The translations under genes were made by a program, and so were the position numbers. A DNA stretch of 64,000 nt from Sisyra terminalis. Taxonomy: Eukaryota; Arthropoda; Insecta; Neuroptera; Sisyridae. Under the pieces are notes generated by a model that was given only the letters and a program-made list of their open reading frames with translations, searched no databases and was not told the DNA's origin. The stretch lies in the NCBI GenBank assembly GCA_958496175.1, contig OY292278.1:17608001-17672000 (forward strand), read 5' to 3'. This document shows positions 12,621 through 25,104 of the stretch, in pieces. How positions within the stretch are numbered: the first letter of the stretch is position 1; every line of letters begins with the position of its first letter.

Positions 12621-14087
12621 CGGAAAATATAGCACGCAAAACCTAAAACTATATTTAAACACGACTTAATTATGAAAAAAATGGTTAGGGGTATTCATCA
12701 GGATATATACATGATGATAATATCCAAACATTAATTTAATTAAAAGAAAAAATGGGTCATCTTTATAAATAGGAAGACCTATAACAAAATGTATCTATGA
12801 ACATTCCAGCGGGCTTACAGGTGTGAAAAATCATCATTTTTAAAAATTTCAAATGAGCCATTCCCAAAATTTTTTAGAGTAAGACCCAGAAAACGTTATA
12901 TTAAATGTAGGTAGGAATTCATAATTCATCCTACCTATTTAATGGAACAGTTCATTGGAAATTTCAAAATTAATTCATGAATTCCTATACAATCAAAGGT
13001 GAATATGCTCAAGTGGGTGTCATACACCTAATATTAGTACAATATTTAATCAATTTAGCGGTGTTTTTTTTAGGTATTCATAAAAGATAAGTCAATTCAA
13101 AATATTTCACGTAGGCGTTTGATAAATAATTATGCACCTTTATAAAAGAGCAACAACTGAATTAATAATCTGATTTCAAAAAATATTTATTTTGATGTTT
13201 TTGTGGACAAAAAAAATTGAACCAATTTTTAAAACTTACATTTCTACGATTAATCGAGACAAGGACTTTAAGATGTAAACTTTATAAGCTGGATTTAGAT
13301 AGATTAAGTGTACACACAGCTATCCTGAACATCAATTGCTGAAAAATATGGTTTAAAAGGGTTTTTTTTTTGATACATCGAATATTAAATATCGATAGTT
13401 TTTTATTTATTAAAAATCGACAGTATTTTTATTTTTATTTATTACCTGCTGTAAAATATTGGGAATATTATAATAGAACCTCCTTTACTAAAAAAAATTA
13501 TATACTGTTCCGTTTTTACGGTTATTTTATTTATTTTGACGGATTCATTACGGCTTATTTCAAGACATAACAATAACACAATTTATTTTAATACACACAC
13601 GTTTATTATTACACATTTATTTACTTATTTTAACAATTATTTTGACGGCTGTCGCGATTTATTTCGAACTTTGTAGCTTGTACTCCCCGTAAATGTTAAC
13701 TAATAGTAACTTTTTCGTAATTGTTCATAATTATTCTGGAGACAGTCGATCGCCTTATTTATATACCCATTTGCCACTTCTGGAAGGTTCCAGATTGTTC
13801 CAGGCATTTTTTGTAGATTCGAATGATTTCTATATCTTTTTACCTCACATTAGAATCTCACGAAAAGTGTTTGGGAACGTCTTCCGTCTATCTTTAATCT
13901 TCTCTCATTGTTAGAACTTTCAAATGTTCTAAGTCTGTAACAATACGTACACCCGTTTTTCTCAGATTACACTGCACAATAAAAACATTTTTGTAGAATG
14001 TTTCTAAATTTGTAGGCCATTAAAATTTTCTCAATAACTTTTGCTTCACTGTTTCTGTGAAATTTGTCTCTTAAGTACTAGAAAGCC
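12621..14087. other. AT-rich non-coding stretch
   Basis: Only a small cluster of ATCGA-type words near 13375-13425 stands out. These resemble the hAT-like subterminal words at 1.4 kb. No gene seen. Confidence 0.5.
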
Positions 14088-14235
14088 TACTAGTGACCGA
14101 GTGGTTAAGGTGGCCGCTCCAAAACTAGTTGGTACTAATTTTGATTCTCTTATCGAGCAAATTTCCGATACTTCTCGATTTGGATTTTTACTAACTCTAG
14201 AGTTACTGAAACCTTAGCAATTATAAAGCGACAAT
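14088..14235 (+). mobile_element. tRNA-derived SINE, copy 3
   Basis: The head ACTAGTGACCGAGTGGTTAA continues into GGTGGCCGCTCCAAAACTAG, then a decayed box B (TTTTGATTCTC), then TATCGAGCAAATTT, TTCTCGATTTGGATTTTTAC and CTCTAGAGTTACTGAAA. This order and spacing match copies 1 and 4. A short A-rich tail follows near 14250. It is the longest head region in the window and is useful for defining the tRNA parent (Ser or Leu type by its box A). Confidence 0.65.
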
Positions 14236-16278
14236 AAATATCAACAAAAAAAACTAAGTATTTGAACATCAGACCTTTTCGATTCAAAACTTGATAACAT
14301 TTTAGTTTATCAAAGTTTTGACTTCGAGAGTACTTTAGAAACAGGAAAAATGTATCAATTTTAACAAGGACAAGGTAAAACTTGAAACGATAAATGGAAA
14401 TAATATATTTATAGAAAGTGGGTAGGTAACCGACAAATTCAGGTGTGCAAACTGATAAAAACAGTATTTGTTTAAGCCTTAGATATTAATATCGGATATG
14501 TCATTATATTTAAAAAAATAAGAATTGAAAATACACAAAAATCAGCAGCTATTGAGTCCAAAATTTTTGCACTATTGTACAGTGTTAAAAGTGAAATTAA
14601 AAAAAAAACTATCCAATGATTATTTGCACTATTATAATAGCTGTTTTCATTACCCCTAAGTTCTAATCGTAGGTGATATCTTCTATAATATTTTCTGTAA
14701 TAAATATACCCTTACCTTAAAGGAGAATGTACTTCAATATTAGGTAGAGCAAAATCAGTTCAGTCGTTCTTAGTAAAAATAAACTGTACACTACTTCCAA
14801 CTATATACTGCAAAATGTGAACTAATTTATCATACAATTCTCTATACTGTCGAAAAAAAAATATTCATATGAACACTTTTCTTACTTGCAGACTTATGGT
14901 TACAAAGTGAAATTGTTTTAAACTAAATCTTTTTCAACTTTCTTCAAATTTATTTATACAAAAAGAAAAAAGATATTCAAAATACGTTGAAAGATATTTT
15001 ACATGAAAATTTATGCAGAAAAAGGAACCCGTGAATCTATTATTATAATCAAATTATTTTGTGTGGAAGAATAGTGCAATTTTCACTTAATTAATTACGC
15101 GTCGAATTCTCCAAGCTGAAGAACATTGTCAGGGAGAAAATGCGCTAAAAACTGAGAACCATACGGAAAACTAAACTTGTTTCAAAACAGAAATAAAAAA
15201 TCCAAAACTTTCATTAAAATAATTAAGATTTTGGTTAGAATTTCTATTAGTCATCCATTTTTCCATTTTCCTCCAATAGTTCTCAATGGTAAATCAAATT
15301 TGAAGTCAGGTATAGAAAATCAATCAAAAAATAAGGATTAAAAATTTATTTCGATCCTACCTGCATATGTGGGATTATTTTAACGGACTTTATAAGCTAC
15401 TTACTAATCGCATGTAAAATAATTATAACGTTAAGATTTTTCATATACATTTTATGATCAAATTTATAAACCATTTGCTATATGACATCATTTTGCAATG
15501 AAATTTACAAGTAACTACTTGATTACACATAATTGTGAATAAAAATTTAAAATTTGTACTCGTTTTTAATAATATGCCGTTGATTTCATTGTGCTTTATA
15601 ATTATGCTCCTATTCTTGTGTCCCTAACCCCTTTAGAACACCATTGACCACACGAGGGTTAATTGAGTCTATTGCAATGATTGCAGTTCCCTATTATGTT
15701 ATAATGTTATAAGTTTTCAGGTCAAACTACTTCGTGATAAAAGTTTTTTACAAAAATAATCAGTATATTCTAAACTAACTTTATGTGTGCGTCACTTTTG
15801 GTTATATAAACGTTGGGGTAGTTTTAGCTTACACTAGTTATTTGTAGTAAATAACAATCATGAAACACTAGGAAAATTGGTCGAAAGATATACATGTTAT
15901 GGAAAATTTAGATGAAAATAAACAAATTTAATTAATTAGTTACTAATTAAATGAAAACTTAAAACGTATAGGGATATTGATTAGATTTATTTTTTGATCA
16001 AACTAGTTTAACCATTAAACCAATTAATGAAATATGTGTAGGTGGATATTACAAATTGATTGACATTTAATTCAATTAAATGGAATTTATTTCACATTCA
16101 ATACAAAATTTAGAGAACTTAGTTATTTAACAACAATAGGGTGGTAAATATTTAGTGATTAATGGAATAGTTCTAAATATAAAAAATGATTATAAAAGTA
16201 ATTTTTAAGGGAATGTATAAATAAGAAATTCTAATTAGTAGTTTTTTTTCTGTAATTTATCGTTGCTTCATAAATGCA
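14236..16278. other. AT-rich non-coding stretch
   Basis: No gene or repeat identified. Confidence 0.5.
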
Positions 16279-16353
16279 TAGGTTTTAGCGACTGTAGGGT
16301 TGGTAAAAAAACGTAAATCGAGAAATATTGAAATTTCTTTGATACGAAAATAG
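16279..16353 (-). mobile_element. SINE copy 4, 3' body only
   Basis: The minus strand shows TTTCTCGATTTACG and CTACAGTCGCTAAAACC, matching the 3' body of the family. The tRNA-like head is missing. It lies 210 bp from another minus-strand copy, so the two may derive from a dimer or from one element split by an insertion. Confidence 0.5.
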
Positions 16354-16562
16354 GGTATAGACACTTGACTTCTATTTTTGCGTTATGTTTATTACTTCTC
16401 TCTATATTCGCTATTCTCGTTACTATTCTTATTATCGAAAAATTTCAGTATTTCTTTTGTTTGATATCGTTATTCATAGTTGCTCTAACAGCTAAGGTCT
16501 TGCATAACTTTATCCATACTCTTCTTTTTTTAAATTTGTTATTTACCTTCACTTTATAAGTA
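16354..16562. other. pyrimidine-rich spacer between two SINE pieces
   Basis: Rich in CTATTCTTATTATCG-like words. It gives a 64-codon hydrophobic frame at 16365 which reflects T-richness, not a recognised membrane protein. Confidence 0.4.
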
Positions 16563-16686
16563 CTAAGATCTTTACCGACTCTAAGGTTAGTAAAAGTTCG
16601 AAATCGAGAATTATATCAAATTTGCTCGATATGAGGACCGAACAGTTTTGGAGTGGTCACCTTAGCCACTCGACCACCAGGAGGTA
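16563..16686 (-). mobile_element. tRNA-derived SINE, copy 5
   Basis: On the minus strand: GGTGGTCGAGTGGCTAAGG (box A), CACTCCAAAACTG, a degraded box B, ATATCGAGCAAATTTGATA, TTCTCGATTT and CTTAGAGTCGGTAAAGATC. Full-length relative to copies 1 and 3. Confidence 0.65.
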
Positions 16687-17209
16687 CTCTTTTTATTAAT
16701 CTTTTATGTTCACCTTTATTTTTCATTTACATTAGTATTTTCTGATTTATCCAACTCACAATATCTAGAGCACTTGAAAACAGAAATCTGATGGACGCTT
16801 GGATCCCTCTAGTTGTATTCAGGATCCTTCGATCCTTCGATATCCTACGATATTTGGCATAGCTTCCTTTTCTATCAGTAATTTTAGCATTCTAGAAGGA
16901 TATGGTCTACCGTTAGTTTGCTTCTGTTCATTGGTCATCAGGTGAGAATAGGTTAATTTGGTATGACTAACTTTTAGCCTGACCAATTTAAGAAGGTGTT
17001 TATCCCAGTGTTTATTAGTACCAGTGTTTAGTATAAGTTTTTGGGTAAATAAACAAATATTAGAAGTCTTAGATATATTTAATTATTAAGTTAGAAGTTT
17101 AAATATATAAATATTACTACAAATAAATAATTGATTCGTAAAGATTTATGAAATGTACAATAAAAGAAAATATTGAAGAAAACTTTATGCTTCTACACCC
17201 ATCTTAGAC
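16687..17209. other. non-coding stretch
   Basis: No gene seen. A small slippage repeat (GATCCTTC twice) lies near 16838. Confidence 0.5.
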
Positions 17210-17412
17210 CAGTGGTTCTTAACTTGAGTTCGGTGAGTCAGTCTCGCGGGTTCGGCGGAGATTAAGACACACCTTCTTCTCATACTACCTATGTATGTTA
17301 ATATACCTTTGTTTGGAATTTTTAAAAATCATTTTATTTTTCAATTAAGAAGGGTTCGGTGAATGAGTATATGAAACTGGTAGAGATCAGTACCTCCAAC
17401 AAAGTTAAACTG
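17210..17412. mobile_element. hAT MITE, CAGTGGTTCTTAAC family, copy 1
   Basis: It begins CAGTGGTTCTTAACTTG and ends CAAAGTTAAACTG, a decayed inverted version. Flanks are TCTTAGAC on the left and GCTTAGAC on the right, so 7 of 8 bases of a target duplication are preserved. Internal blocks GAGTCAGTCTCGCGGGTT and GGGTTCGGTGAAT are shared with the copy at 48.6 kb. An 8-bp duplication and a CAGTG-type end identify the hAT superfamily. With no transposase in about 200 bp, it depends on an autonomous relative. Confidence 0.75.
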
Positions 17413-20400
17413 GCTTAGACTCTTCTGTTGGATCTAAAAGTTTGAAATTAAGTTAAGAAAGCCAGTTACAAGAAAAATAAATTAAACCCTTAGAAACTTT
17501 CTTCGGTACATATAAAAAATTGTACAAAAAATAATTTTATTTTTATTTTATGAACTACAGACACGTATTAATTTTTACTAACATTATATGGTTGTGATTA
17601 AACATTCATTCAATACCAAGTATGGCATTTCTATTTAAATATTTAATTTAAAAAATTTCCATAAATTCTTGACGATTTTCATGTGAAATAGGGAAGAAAT
17701 TTACCAAAAAAAAAAATGAAATTAATTTCTTGCTCGATAACAAAACCATTACAATTTTTAATTGAAGTTTCATAATTAAAAAAAATAATATACTTAACTA
17801 CTTAAAAAGCAAAATAACGAGCGATGTTGTTTGCATAAAATTTCAAATTTATAAAATATTTTAAAGAAACAAAACAATTTTCTGTTTTTTTAATTAATAA
17901 TTAATTATATAAAGTTGAAACAAAGCAGCAATGAAATAATATTTTCAAAAACATTTTCCTGCTGACTTATACAAAGCAATCATTCGAACTTGTACGTATT
18001 TCGCCTTTAACCTTTTTATTACAATAAAGTGTTTTTGTCAACACAAAATAAACACTTTGAAACTTAAAATGTCTGAAGATTATTAATTAGACAACCCATA
18101 TTCAAACAACCATTATAATTTATAATTTGCAATTATTAAAGGTTTTTTTATCATATAAATTTTCGATTAAAAACCGTAATCGAAAAAGATTGCATAAATT
18201 AATCAGGACTTAATATTTTCAAAGTTTTATTTGCATTTTTTCGTCTGCTAGTCGCTATTTGAGTCGATGAAATTGATGATACGCAGTAAATTATTAATTT
18301 ATGGAATTTATTTAAAAAAAAAGGAATAAATTGATAAATTTGATAAGTTTTTTGATTTTGGGAAAAATTTTCTGCATGATCAGCCAAATTAGTCAAGGTT
18401 GAACTAAAGATTATTGGATGAGGTTAAGGAGAGATCTAGACACAAAAATGATCCACAAAAATAACTTGTGATAAATGATAGAGCACTGCAAAAGTGATGA
18501 AATATATGTATTTATGCTTTAATATTTAGATAAAGGTATCAAATTATTTATTTTGGGAATTGATCTAAAAAACACTAACATAAATTTTCATTTACGGATT
18601 CCATTATTATTTTTTTCAACATATAAAAGCATTAATCTTATAATTTGAGAATTATAGTATATAAGTAATTACCAACCAAAATCATTTAGCCAATTTATGA
18701 AGAAAAACTTTTAAAATTACTGTTTTTTTTTCTACACAATAGTACTTGATATAGTAGCCATCGTGATTGGGACAAAACAGAACATTTACAGAACAGAATT
18801 ATGTCAACAACTTTATATATAATTAGCTGAATCCGGTAGATAATCCTGTCATTCTATATTATATTTAACAGCAGTAAAAAAATAAATTGATTTTTTTTTT
18901 ATATAACAGACTAAATTTCTGATTTCCTAACGCTTATGCATTTCTTTGCACTTCAATTTAAAATTTAGACACTATTTGTAGTTAATGAAATTACTCAGAA
19001 ATTAATAATTTTCACCATTTATTATAATTCAAGTTACTTACCAAATACTTATCAGTCATAATTACTATTCTATTTGTTATTATAACAACTGTTCTACACT
19101 TTAACACACTTTGATTCATAAAACAAAAAATATTCATTTGATTATTAATTTCTACCAATAAAATAAATTTATTACAACCCGTGTAAGTTCCTCTTGATTT
19201 TTCCTTATGATTCTAAATTAAAAAAAAAACATTTAATTCAATCTTATTCGTAAAACTTTAAAAACACCTCCCATAACATTTTAAATGTTATTTAGGTCAA
19301 ATTTTTTATTTAATTTTGATCTGTTTTGTCATTGTTCTGATCTGTCAAGTCCTATAATGTCTTTTTTTATATTTTTGTTGTTTTTTTTTCTTTATTAAAA
19401 AAAGGATGTTTGCAAGGGGATTCCAAAATGACCTAATTTACCTTACAGCTTATGAATTAAATGCTAAAATCTTTAACGGTACATATAATATTTATCGACC
19501 CAAGCATACAATTTTTACCTTCCCTTTAATTAACGATAAAAAAGACTTCACAATAGAATAACCACTTACAGTTTGTACAACCCCAAACCATGGCTCCCTT
19601 AATCCAAGGGTAAATAAACAATTGCATTATTGGATCCATACAAACATGAAATAACATAAACCGATTTGAAGGTAAAGGATTCCTGTTCGTGAAATGAGTA
19701 CTTTTGTAAAGCAAACAGGTATTAGGAATCATTAAAAATTCAATTATTAATTTTTTACTTCATAACAATTTTTACCCTCACTTCCCTACTTTTACATATT
19801 TTTTCGATGGAAATAAAATCGTTAATCTTTTTTGACAGCAGAAATTTTTCAATTTTAATTTGATGGTGCAATTATTGAAACATTAAAATTTCTCGAATAA
19901 TATTGTCAAATATTTTCCCACGTTGAAACGCTTCAAAAAATAGCTCTATTATGATTGCGCATGCTCGGTAAAGCTTCAAATTTAAATGGCTCTATTAAAC
20001 ATTGCACTATAAAAGCATACGCTATCTATAACAGAATAAATAATCAAAATAGAATTTATGATTTTTAAAGTACTGTTAAATCCACAAAGTATTGAGTAGC
20101 ATCATCGGGAAAGCTTTAAAATAAGTTTTTATAATATACGTTTTAATCCCATTTTTGATTCATAAATGTAAAATGAAATGGTTTTTAACTTAAAATGGAA
20201 AGTAAGTCGATTAAATTAATTTTTTTGTATAAAATTATAGATAAATAGTTTATTAGGATGCAAATAACTTGTTTTTCGCATTGTTTGTTTCCTTGAGCCT
20301 TTTCACTTATTTTCCTTTAAATAACCGCCAATTGTGCATAAATTTTATTTCCAACAATTTTTATTTTCTTGTTTAATTAAGTCATTACAAGGTATTTTCC

Positions 20401-21161
20401 ATAATTATAATTTATTTATTTGCAAAAGTGTACTACAGTGTGCAAGTTTGTTGAACTTTTCACGATTCACGATGAACTAAAACTGGGTCAAGGAATCTAC
20501 AAGGAGAATTCGATTCGTATTGGCAAAAAGGTTATGAACCGCTGCTACATTATGTAACCATTCATTTTTGCCTTTGACAATAAATAATTAAAATCATAAT
20601 CACTATAAAAAGTATAAATGAAGTGTTAATTAACTATATTTTATAATTTATAGTATGTCATTTTTATGTTAATAAACATTTGTTTTGATTGTTGGTTTTG
20701 TTTGGAAGGAAATTAAATAACTTTGATGATAATAATTAATCATTGAAAATATTACCCACAATAAGTGTCAATTGTTCAATGAAAAGTTTGAGCTTATAAA
20801 TAAACAAGAAAATATCTTGGTGACTATTTTCAGCCGTAAATAAATTATATATCATCATTTTTTAAATACACATTTGTATAATGAAATACAAATATAATGT
20901 AGTACATTTTACCAAAAGCAAACTATGCAACACATACTGACCAATGTCATAAAAAATTTTGTTGCCGTAAAACTCCCGATACGTATTTTGATTGCCAAGC
21001 AAACTTTCTGAGTTCTCTGGTAATACTGAATCTTTATGCTACTGTAATATGACCACTAATTAATTTAATTTTTAATTCTTATCATGTTTTGTTTTTATGT
21101 ATTGAGTACCTCTCTATTTTCTGTACCTATGTGTTCAATGAAGCATTATAAGGATAGAAAC
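17413..21161. other. long AT-rich stretch
   Basis: No supported gene. On the minus strand, a 68-codon frame at 19526-19732 contains PWIKGAMVWGCTN just before a GTAAGT-like site. Its upstream acceptor is weak, so it is not called as an exon. Confidence 0.45.
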
Positions 21162-21398
21162 ATGGAACCTCAGAAAATATTGAAGAAAATCAACGAAAAA
21201 CAATAAATGTTATTAGAAATTAAAAAACATGGAATAAGTCTTGTATAGGATGAACAGAGACCGCAAGCTCTATTATTTAACAAAATTTCACAAGAGGGCT
21301 TACAGGAATATGCTGAGGAAGGACAAATACCGATATCCTCGCCTCATTATAAAAGGAATTATAATTGGAATTACCAAGGGAACATCGTAAGTAATTGA
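21162..21398 (+). pseudogene. coding-like segment broken by two in-frame stops, product unknown
   Basis: One plus frame reads MEPQKILKKINEKQ, stop (TAA), MLLEIKKHGISLV, stop (TAG), then DEQRPQALLFNKISQEGLQE and on to NYNWNYQGNIVSN with a final TGA at 21396-21398. Both internal stops are one C-to-T change from Gln codons, and residue composition on both sides is protein-like. This suggests a decayed coding region. Alternatively the last part (21249-21386, 138 bases) could be an exon, because it is preceded by TATAG and followed by GTAAGT, but the acceptor lacks a pyrimidine tract. I do not recognise the family. Confidence 0.3.
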
Positions 21399-23351
21399 TA
21401 GATAAATGGTGTTATTAGGTGTATCGGAAAGTAATTTTGTTTTAAAACTAATTCCATTGTCATTTTTTTACTTATTAATTATTTCAAAGTGATACTAAAG
21501 ACATTTTATGATTAGAGTGGCTTATTAACTTATTAAAAATTACAAAATTTTTTTCCGAAATCTATAATGAAATGATATGACCAAAAACCCGAAAGGATAT
21601 AAATTCGGTATTGCATGTTCTTCGAGTGTGACAGGGTAGCAACGCAAAGTCGTTACTAAAAACATTTTCAATCTTTATCTAAATGCATTAGATATTCATT
21701 AATGATAAATAGATATCTGACTAAAAATTACTTTAGAAATGCCGAAAGTATGCATCTGGCCCTCATTGGGTCCCAATCGGGTATGCACAATAGGAAAACC
21801 CCTTTTAAGATAACAAGTAGAAAAATTGGGAAAATCTAGTACAAAAGAAAGAAGAACTGGAATTCTGGACATTTAAGAAATAGGAATGATCGTCCTCGTT
21901 CTAAAGAACTTCGCCAATTATAAATGGTGTTGGAAGGAAGAGTTAAACGAAGCGGAAAATTGAACCTGCAATAAAAATTTATCAACTCTACATAATTCCA
22001 ATTTCGCTTATCATACCAATTTTTTAAAAATATTTCAATTATTGTTAAAAAGTTGATTAACTGTATAGTCGACATTATTATTACGTATTTGATAACCACT
22101 CTTATCAAAAAGATGATAAATTTTGTAAATTTACAAGATATTGTTTAAAAAATTGAAAAAAATAATTGTTAAACTAAATAAATAAAAAGCTTCAGATGTG
22201 CTCCCAGTTGACACGTTTGGTATTATTTTGGAAAGTTAACAATAGTTGTTAATCAATTAATCAATAGTTGTAGTTTTTCTTAGTCATTCGTTCTTAAAGT
22301 AATATTTTATAGTATTTTAAGTTTTAAAGTCCTATTTTATAAGTTCCGCTTTGAAGCCCTATAACGTCCCAGTGCTATTCCAACTTTCAATTAATCAGAT
22401 CTGTCGTGATGAATTCTAGCAAGTACCAATTAGATTCCTAGATATATTTCCTAGGTCATATGCAAGTAGTTCTAGGAGGTTTAATAAGCGTTGATTATAT
22501 CAATTTTCGAGACATAAAGAAAAAGTAACACTTTAATCCTTTTCAGTGATTCTTCTGTATCTGACTAGGTAGCCACTGTTTTCTTCTTCGAAAGTTTCAA
22601 CATCCATTGTGGGGGAAAAGATAACATTATACAATATAAAATGCAATGAAATGCAATTTCCAATCTTTTACGAACAAATCCTTTGCCTTACTTTAAGAAA
22701 AAAACAATTCCTCAGCACTTCCCATACTGCTCATTCCTGTGTAGCTGTTATCGCTTCCTTAGATGTTCCAGCATCCCACTAGAAAACAAGAGGGATACTA
22801 CAGTCGTTAGAAGCCATTGCTTTATAGTATTCTTTTGTTGTTATAAGTGATTAAGTTTATATTGTTGGTATTTTTTTCTTTTGTCTCCAAACCTATTTAA
22901 TTATTTTCGGTTTGCTTTTTATCTTCATACTTTATAAACTTTAACCGTTTTTAATTAAAATAAAACCCGACTTGTGATAAATTGATTGAGATCAAAATGT
23001 CAAGTTCAATAATCAGATGATTTAACTTCTTCACTTTACAGAGTAGGACTATTAAAGTAGAGTTCGAAAGAATTTAATATTGAAATTGAAGCCATAAAAA
23101 TGTGTTATGTAATTGGTAAAAAAATAAATATTTACATACATTGAAATTCTAATTTAACAGCAGGTTTTTCCAAGTGGAGGTAGAGATTGGCAAATTTTGT
23201 CAATTAAAAATATTATACGCAAAATGTCGCCAATATTTACGTCAATCTAATCAGTAGCCTTCAGCCTCTCCTCTTATCGGACAAATTAATTTAATTTGAC
23301 TTGACCCCAAATTGTTGCAAATAATCCAGTTTATTTGCGTGATAAAGCTAG
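21399..23351. other. AT-rich non-coding stretch
   Basis: No gene or repeat identified. Confidence 0.5.
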
Positions 23352-23540
23352 TTTGTGAATACAGAATATAGAGGTGATTCAAAACTCAGCAGGGGAAAAT
23401 GGGCAGAAAAGAACAGAGCTGGTTTCATAGCAAAAAATAAGGGAGGCTATTCGACCCTTGGGAATATACCAAATGTGGTGGATGTGGTATATAGAGACGT
23501 TCAAAATACTTCTGTTACGAATCAAGTCCTTCATGAATGA
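23352..23540 (+). CDS. candidate terminal exon or retroposed tail, product unknown
   Basis: A frame open from 23352 to the TGA at 23538-23540 gives about 62 residues. It includes EYRGDSKLSRGKWAEKN, AGFIAKNKGGYSTLGNIP and NVVDVVYRDVQNTS. It uses more GGN and GTN codons than random AT-rich frames here. There is no ATG at its start, so the entry would be a splice acceptor (AG at 23350-23351, or AG at 23361-23362), both with weak pyrimidine tracts. AATAAA follows the stop by 15 bases. It could be the last exon of a gene or the 3' end of a processed pseudogene. No homology recognised. Confidence 0.3.
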   Translation, partial: FVNTEYRGDSKLSRGKWAEKNRAGFIAKNKGGYSTLGNIPNVVDVVYRDVQNTSVTNQVLHE

Positions 23541-23555
23541 TTAATTTATTATTTC

Positions 23556-23561
23556 AATAAA
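23556..23561 (+). terminator. possible polyadenylation signal AATAAA
   Basis: AATAAA lies 15 bases after the stop of the preceding open frame. The hexamer is common by chance in DNA this AT-rich, so it is only supporting evidence. Confidence 0.25.
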
Positions 23562-23569
23562 GAGCAATA

Positions 23570-24741
23570 AGAAAAAAGGTCAAATCACAGTCTTTATCTC
23601 CACAGACGATAAATCTGTATTAATTTGCAAATTTTCTACAATTTTTTATTTATTTTTTATTAGCCAATCTACTTCATCTTTTGTAAATTTTCCAGGGATT
23701 TGCTCCATAAACTTCGTATCAATTTTTAACTTACAATGTAGTTAAAGTATAGTACGGAGAAGTTGTATTTAAGGGCCCTTTTTTGACCAGAAAAAAAACG
23801 GTTTAGTTTCCAAGAATACGTTCAAAACATAAAGGTATTAAATTTTGAATCATTCTGTATAATATTTGCAATGAAAATCCTCTTACGTCATTTGAGACAA
23901 ATGTGTCAAATACATTTGAGTTTGTTAAATGCTCAAATCAATGTCTTTTATTCAAAACAATCGAACAATTCAACCCCAATTGCTATTATATTCAGCTAAT
24001 ACCATTGCTCCAAATAATCGATATTGTTGCAAAAATTGTAGGAGGGTGCTGTCAATGACATGCCACTTTTTCTCATTTGAATTAAATGGCTTTGTGCGTT
24101 AATTGAATACTGTAAATGTCATTCTCTCAATAGCTTTTCCGAGAATTCTGTCGGATTGGCTGCCAAGATTAATGTTTGGGCTCTAAAAGGATTCAGGCTG
24201 CTGCAGCTTTTAAGCTTTTTCTACCCGCATTATATTCTTATATTCTATATCATTTTTTTTCAGTTCATTTTATATTGAATGAGCCATTAACGTTTTAATT
24301 TCTTTTTTAATTTTAAAAGTATATTACAACTAATAGGGGTTGCGTTTGGTTGAAGTCATTAACAATTTAAGTTGCTTATTAAGAAATAACGGTAATAAAA
24401 ATAAAAGTAATAAATTAAGTCAGTTAATTAGAATTATGAAGACAAATGTTTACAATGTATTCAAATCTGTACAAAATAAGACTAAAGAAAATTGGTATCT
24501 AAGACTATTTACGAAAAATATAGTGAACACGCAAATAATGTAAAAAGATCCATTAAATTGATTTTATTAAACAAAACACCATATTGCTAAAATTGGTCGA
24601 GGAATCATCGAGAAGAAAAGTTTGGGATCAAAAGAAATGAATTAATGCTTAGAAAATTTGAGCAAATTTAGTATAAAGCAACATAAAAAACAATATGATG
24701 AGTATAATAAACCAATGCACATTTTCAAAAATAATTGTGGT
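23570..24741. other. AT-rich non-coding stretch
   Basis: No gene seen. A 67-codon frame at 24340 starts at TTG and is lysine/asparagine-rich, as expected by chance. Confidence 0.5.
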
Positions 24742-24827
24742 AAAATTTCAGATCCTTGGTGATAACAGATTAATACAAATTATCAGAGGACTAGGATCAA
24801 AAATAAGCAGTTAAAACTTGATTTTTA

Positions 24828-24870
24828 CTCGCGACGTTTCGGTCCCTTTATTGAGCCTTCCTCAGGCGTT
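24828..24870 (-). ncRNA. hammerhead-ribozyme-like core, unit A left arm
   Basis: Minus strand order: ACGC, CTGAGGA (24859-24865), an extra A, GGCTC, a loop, GGGACC, GAAAC (24836-24840), GTC, GCGAG. CGC before CTGA can pair with GCG after GTC as a 3-bp stem I. AC/GT inside GAAACGTC gives the minimal stem III. Canonical type I hammerheads have CUGANGA immediately followed by stem II, so the extra A is a deviation. Activity is not shown. Confidence 0.35.
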
Positions 24871-25055
24871 CATAAGCAATCGCTTTAACTTTGTTAACAA
24901 TAATCCTTGTCATGGTTCATTTTTATTGACACGGTACAGTTGATTATATATTGTATATATTGTATACAATTATATATAATTGATTTGATCAACTGTACCG
25001 TATCTAGAAAAATGAACCATGACAAGAATTATTGTTAACAAAGTAAAATCGATTG

Positions 25056-25104
25056 TTAATGGACCCCTGAGGAAGCTCAATAAAGGGGCCAAAACGTCGC
25101 GAGT
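25056..25104 (+). ncRNA. hammerhead-ribozyme-like core, unit A right arm (decayed)
   Basis: CTGAGGA at 25067-25073 is followed by AGCTC, AATAAA, GGGGCC and then AAAACGTCGCGAG. GAAAC has become AAAAC and stem II has lost a base. This copy is probably inactive even if the family is catalytic. Confidence 0.3.

Noticed and set aside
16365..16559. 64-codon hydrophobic frame resembling a membrane protein
   Set aside because: The hydrophobicity comes from T-rich codons between two SINE pieces. There is no start context or homologue.
19526..19732. Minus-strand exon candidate containing PWIKGAMVWGCTN before a GTAAGT site
   Set aside because: The acceptor side is weak and no homologue is recognised. 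It is kept only as a note in the surrounding region.
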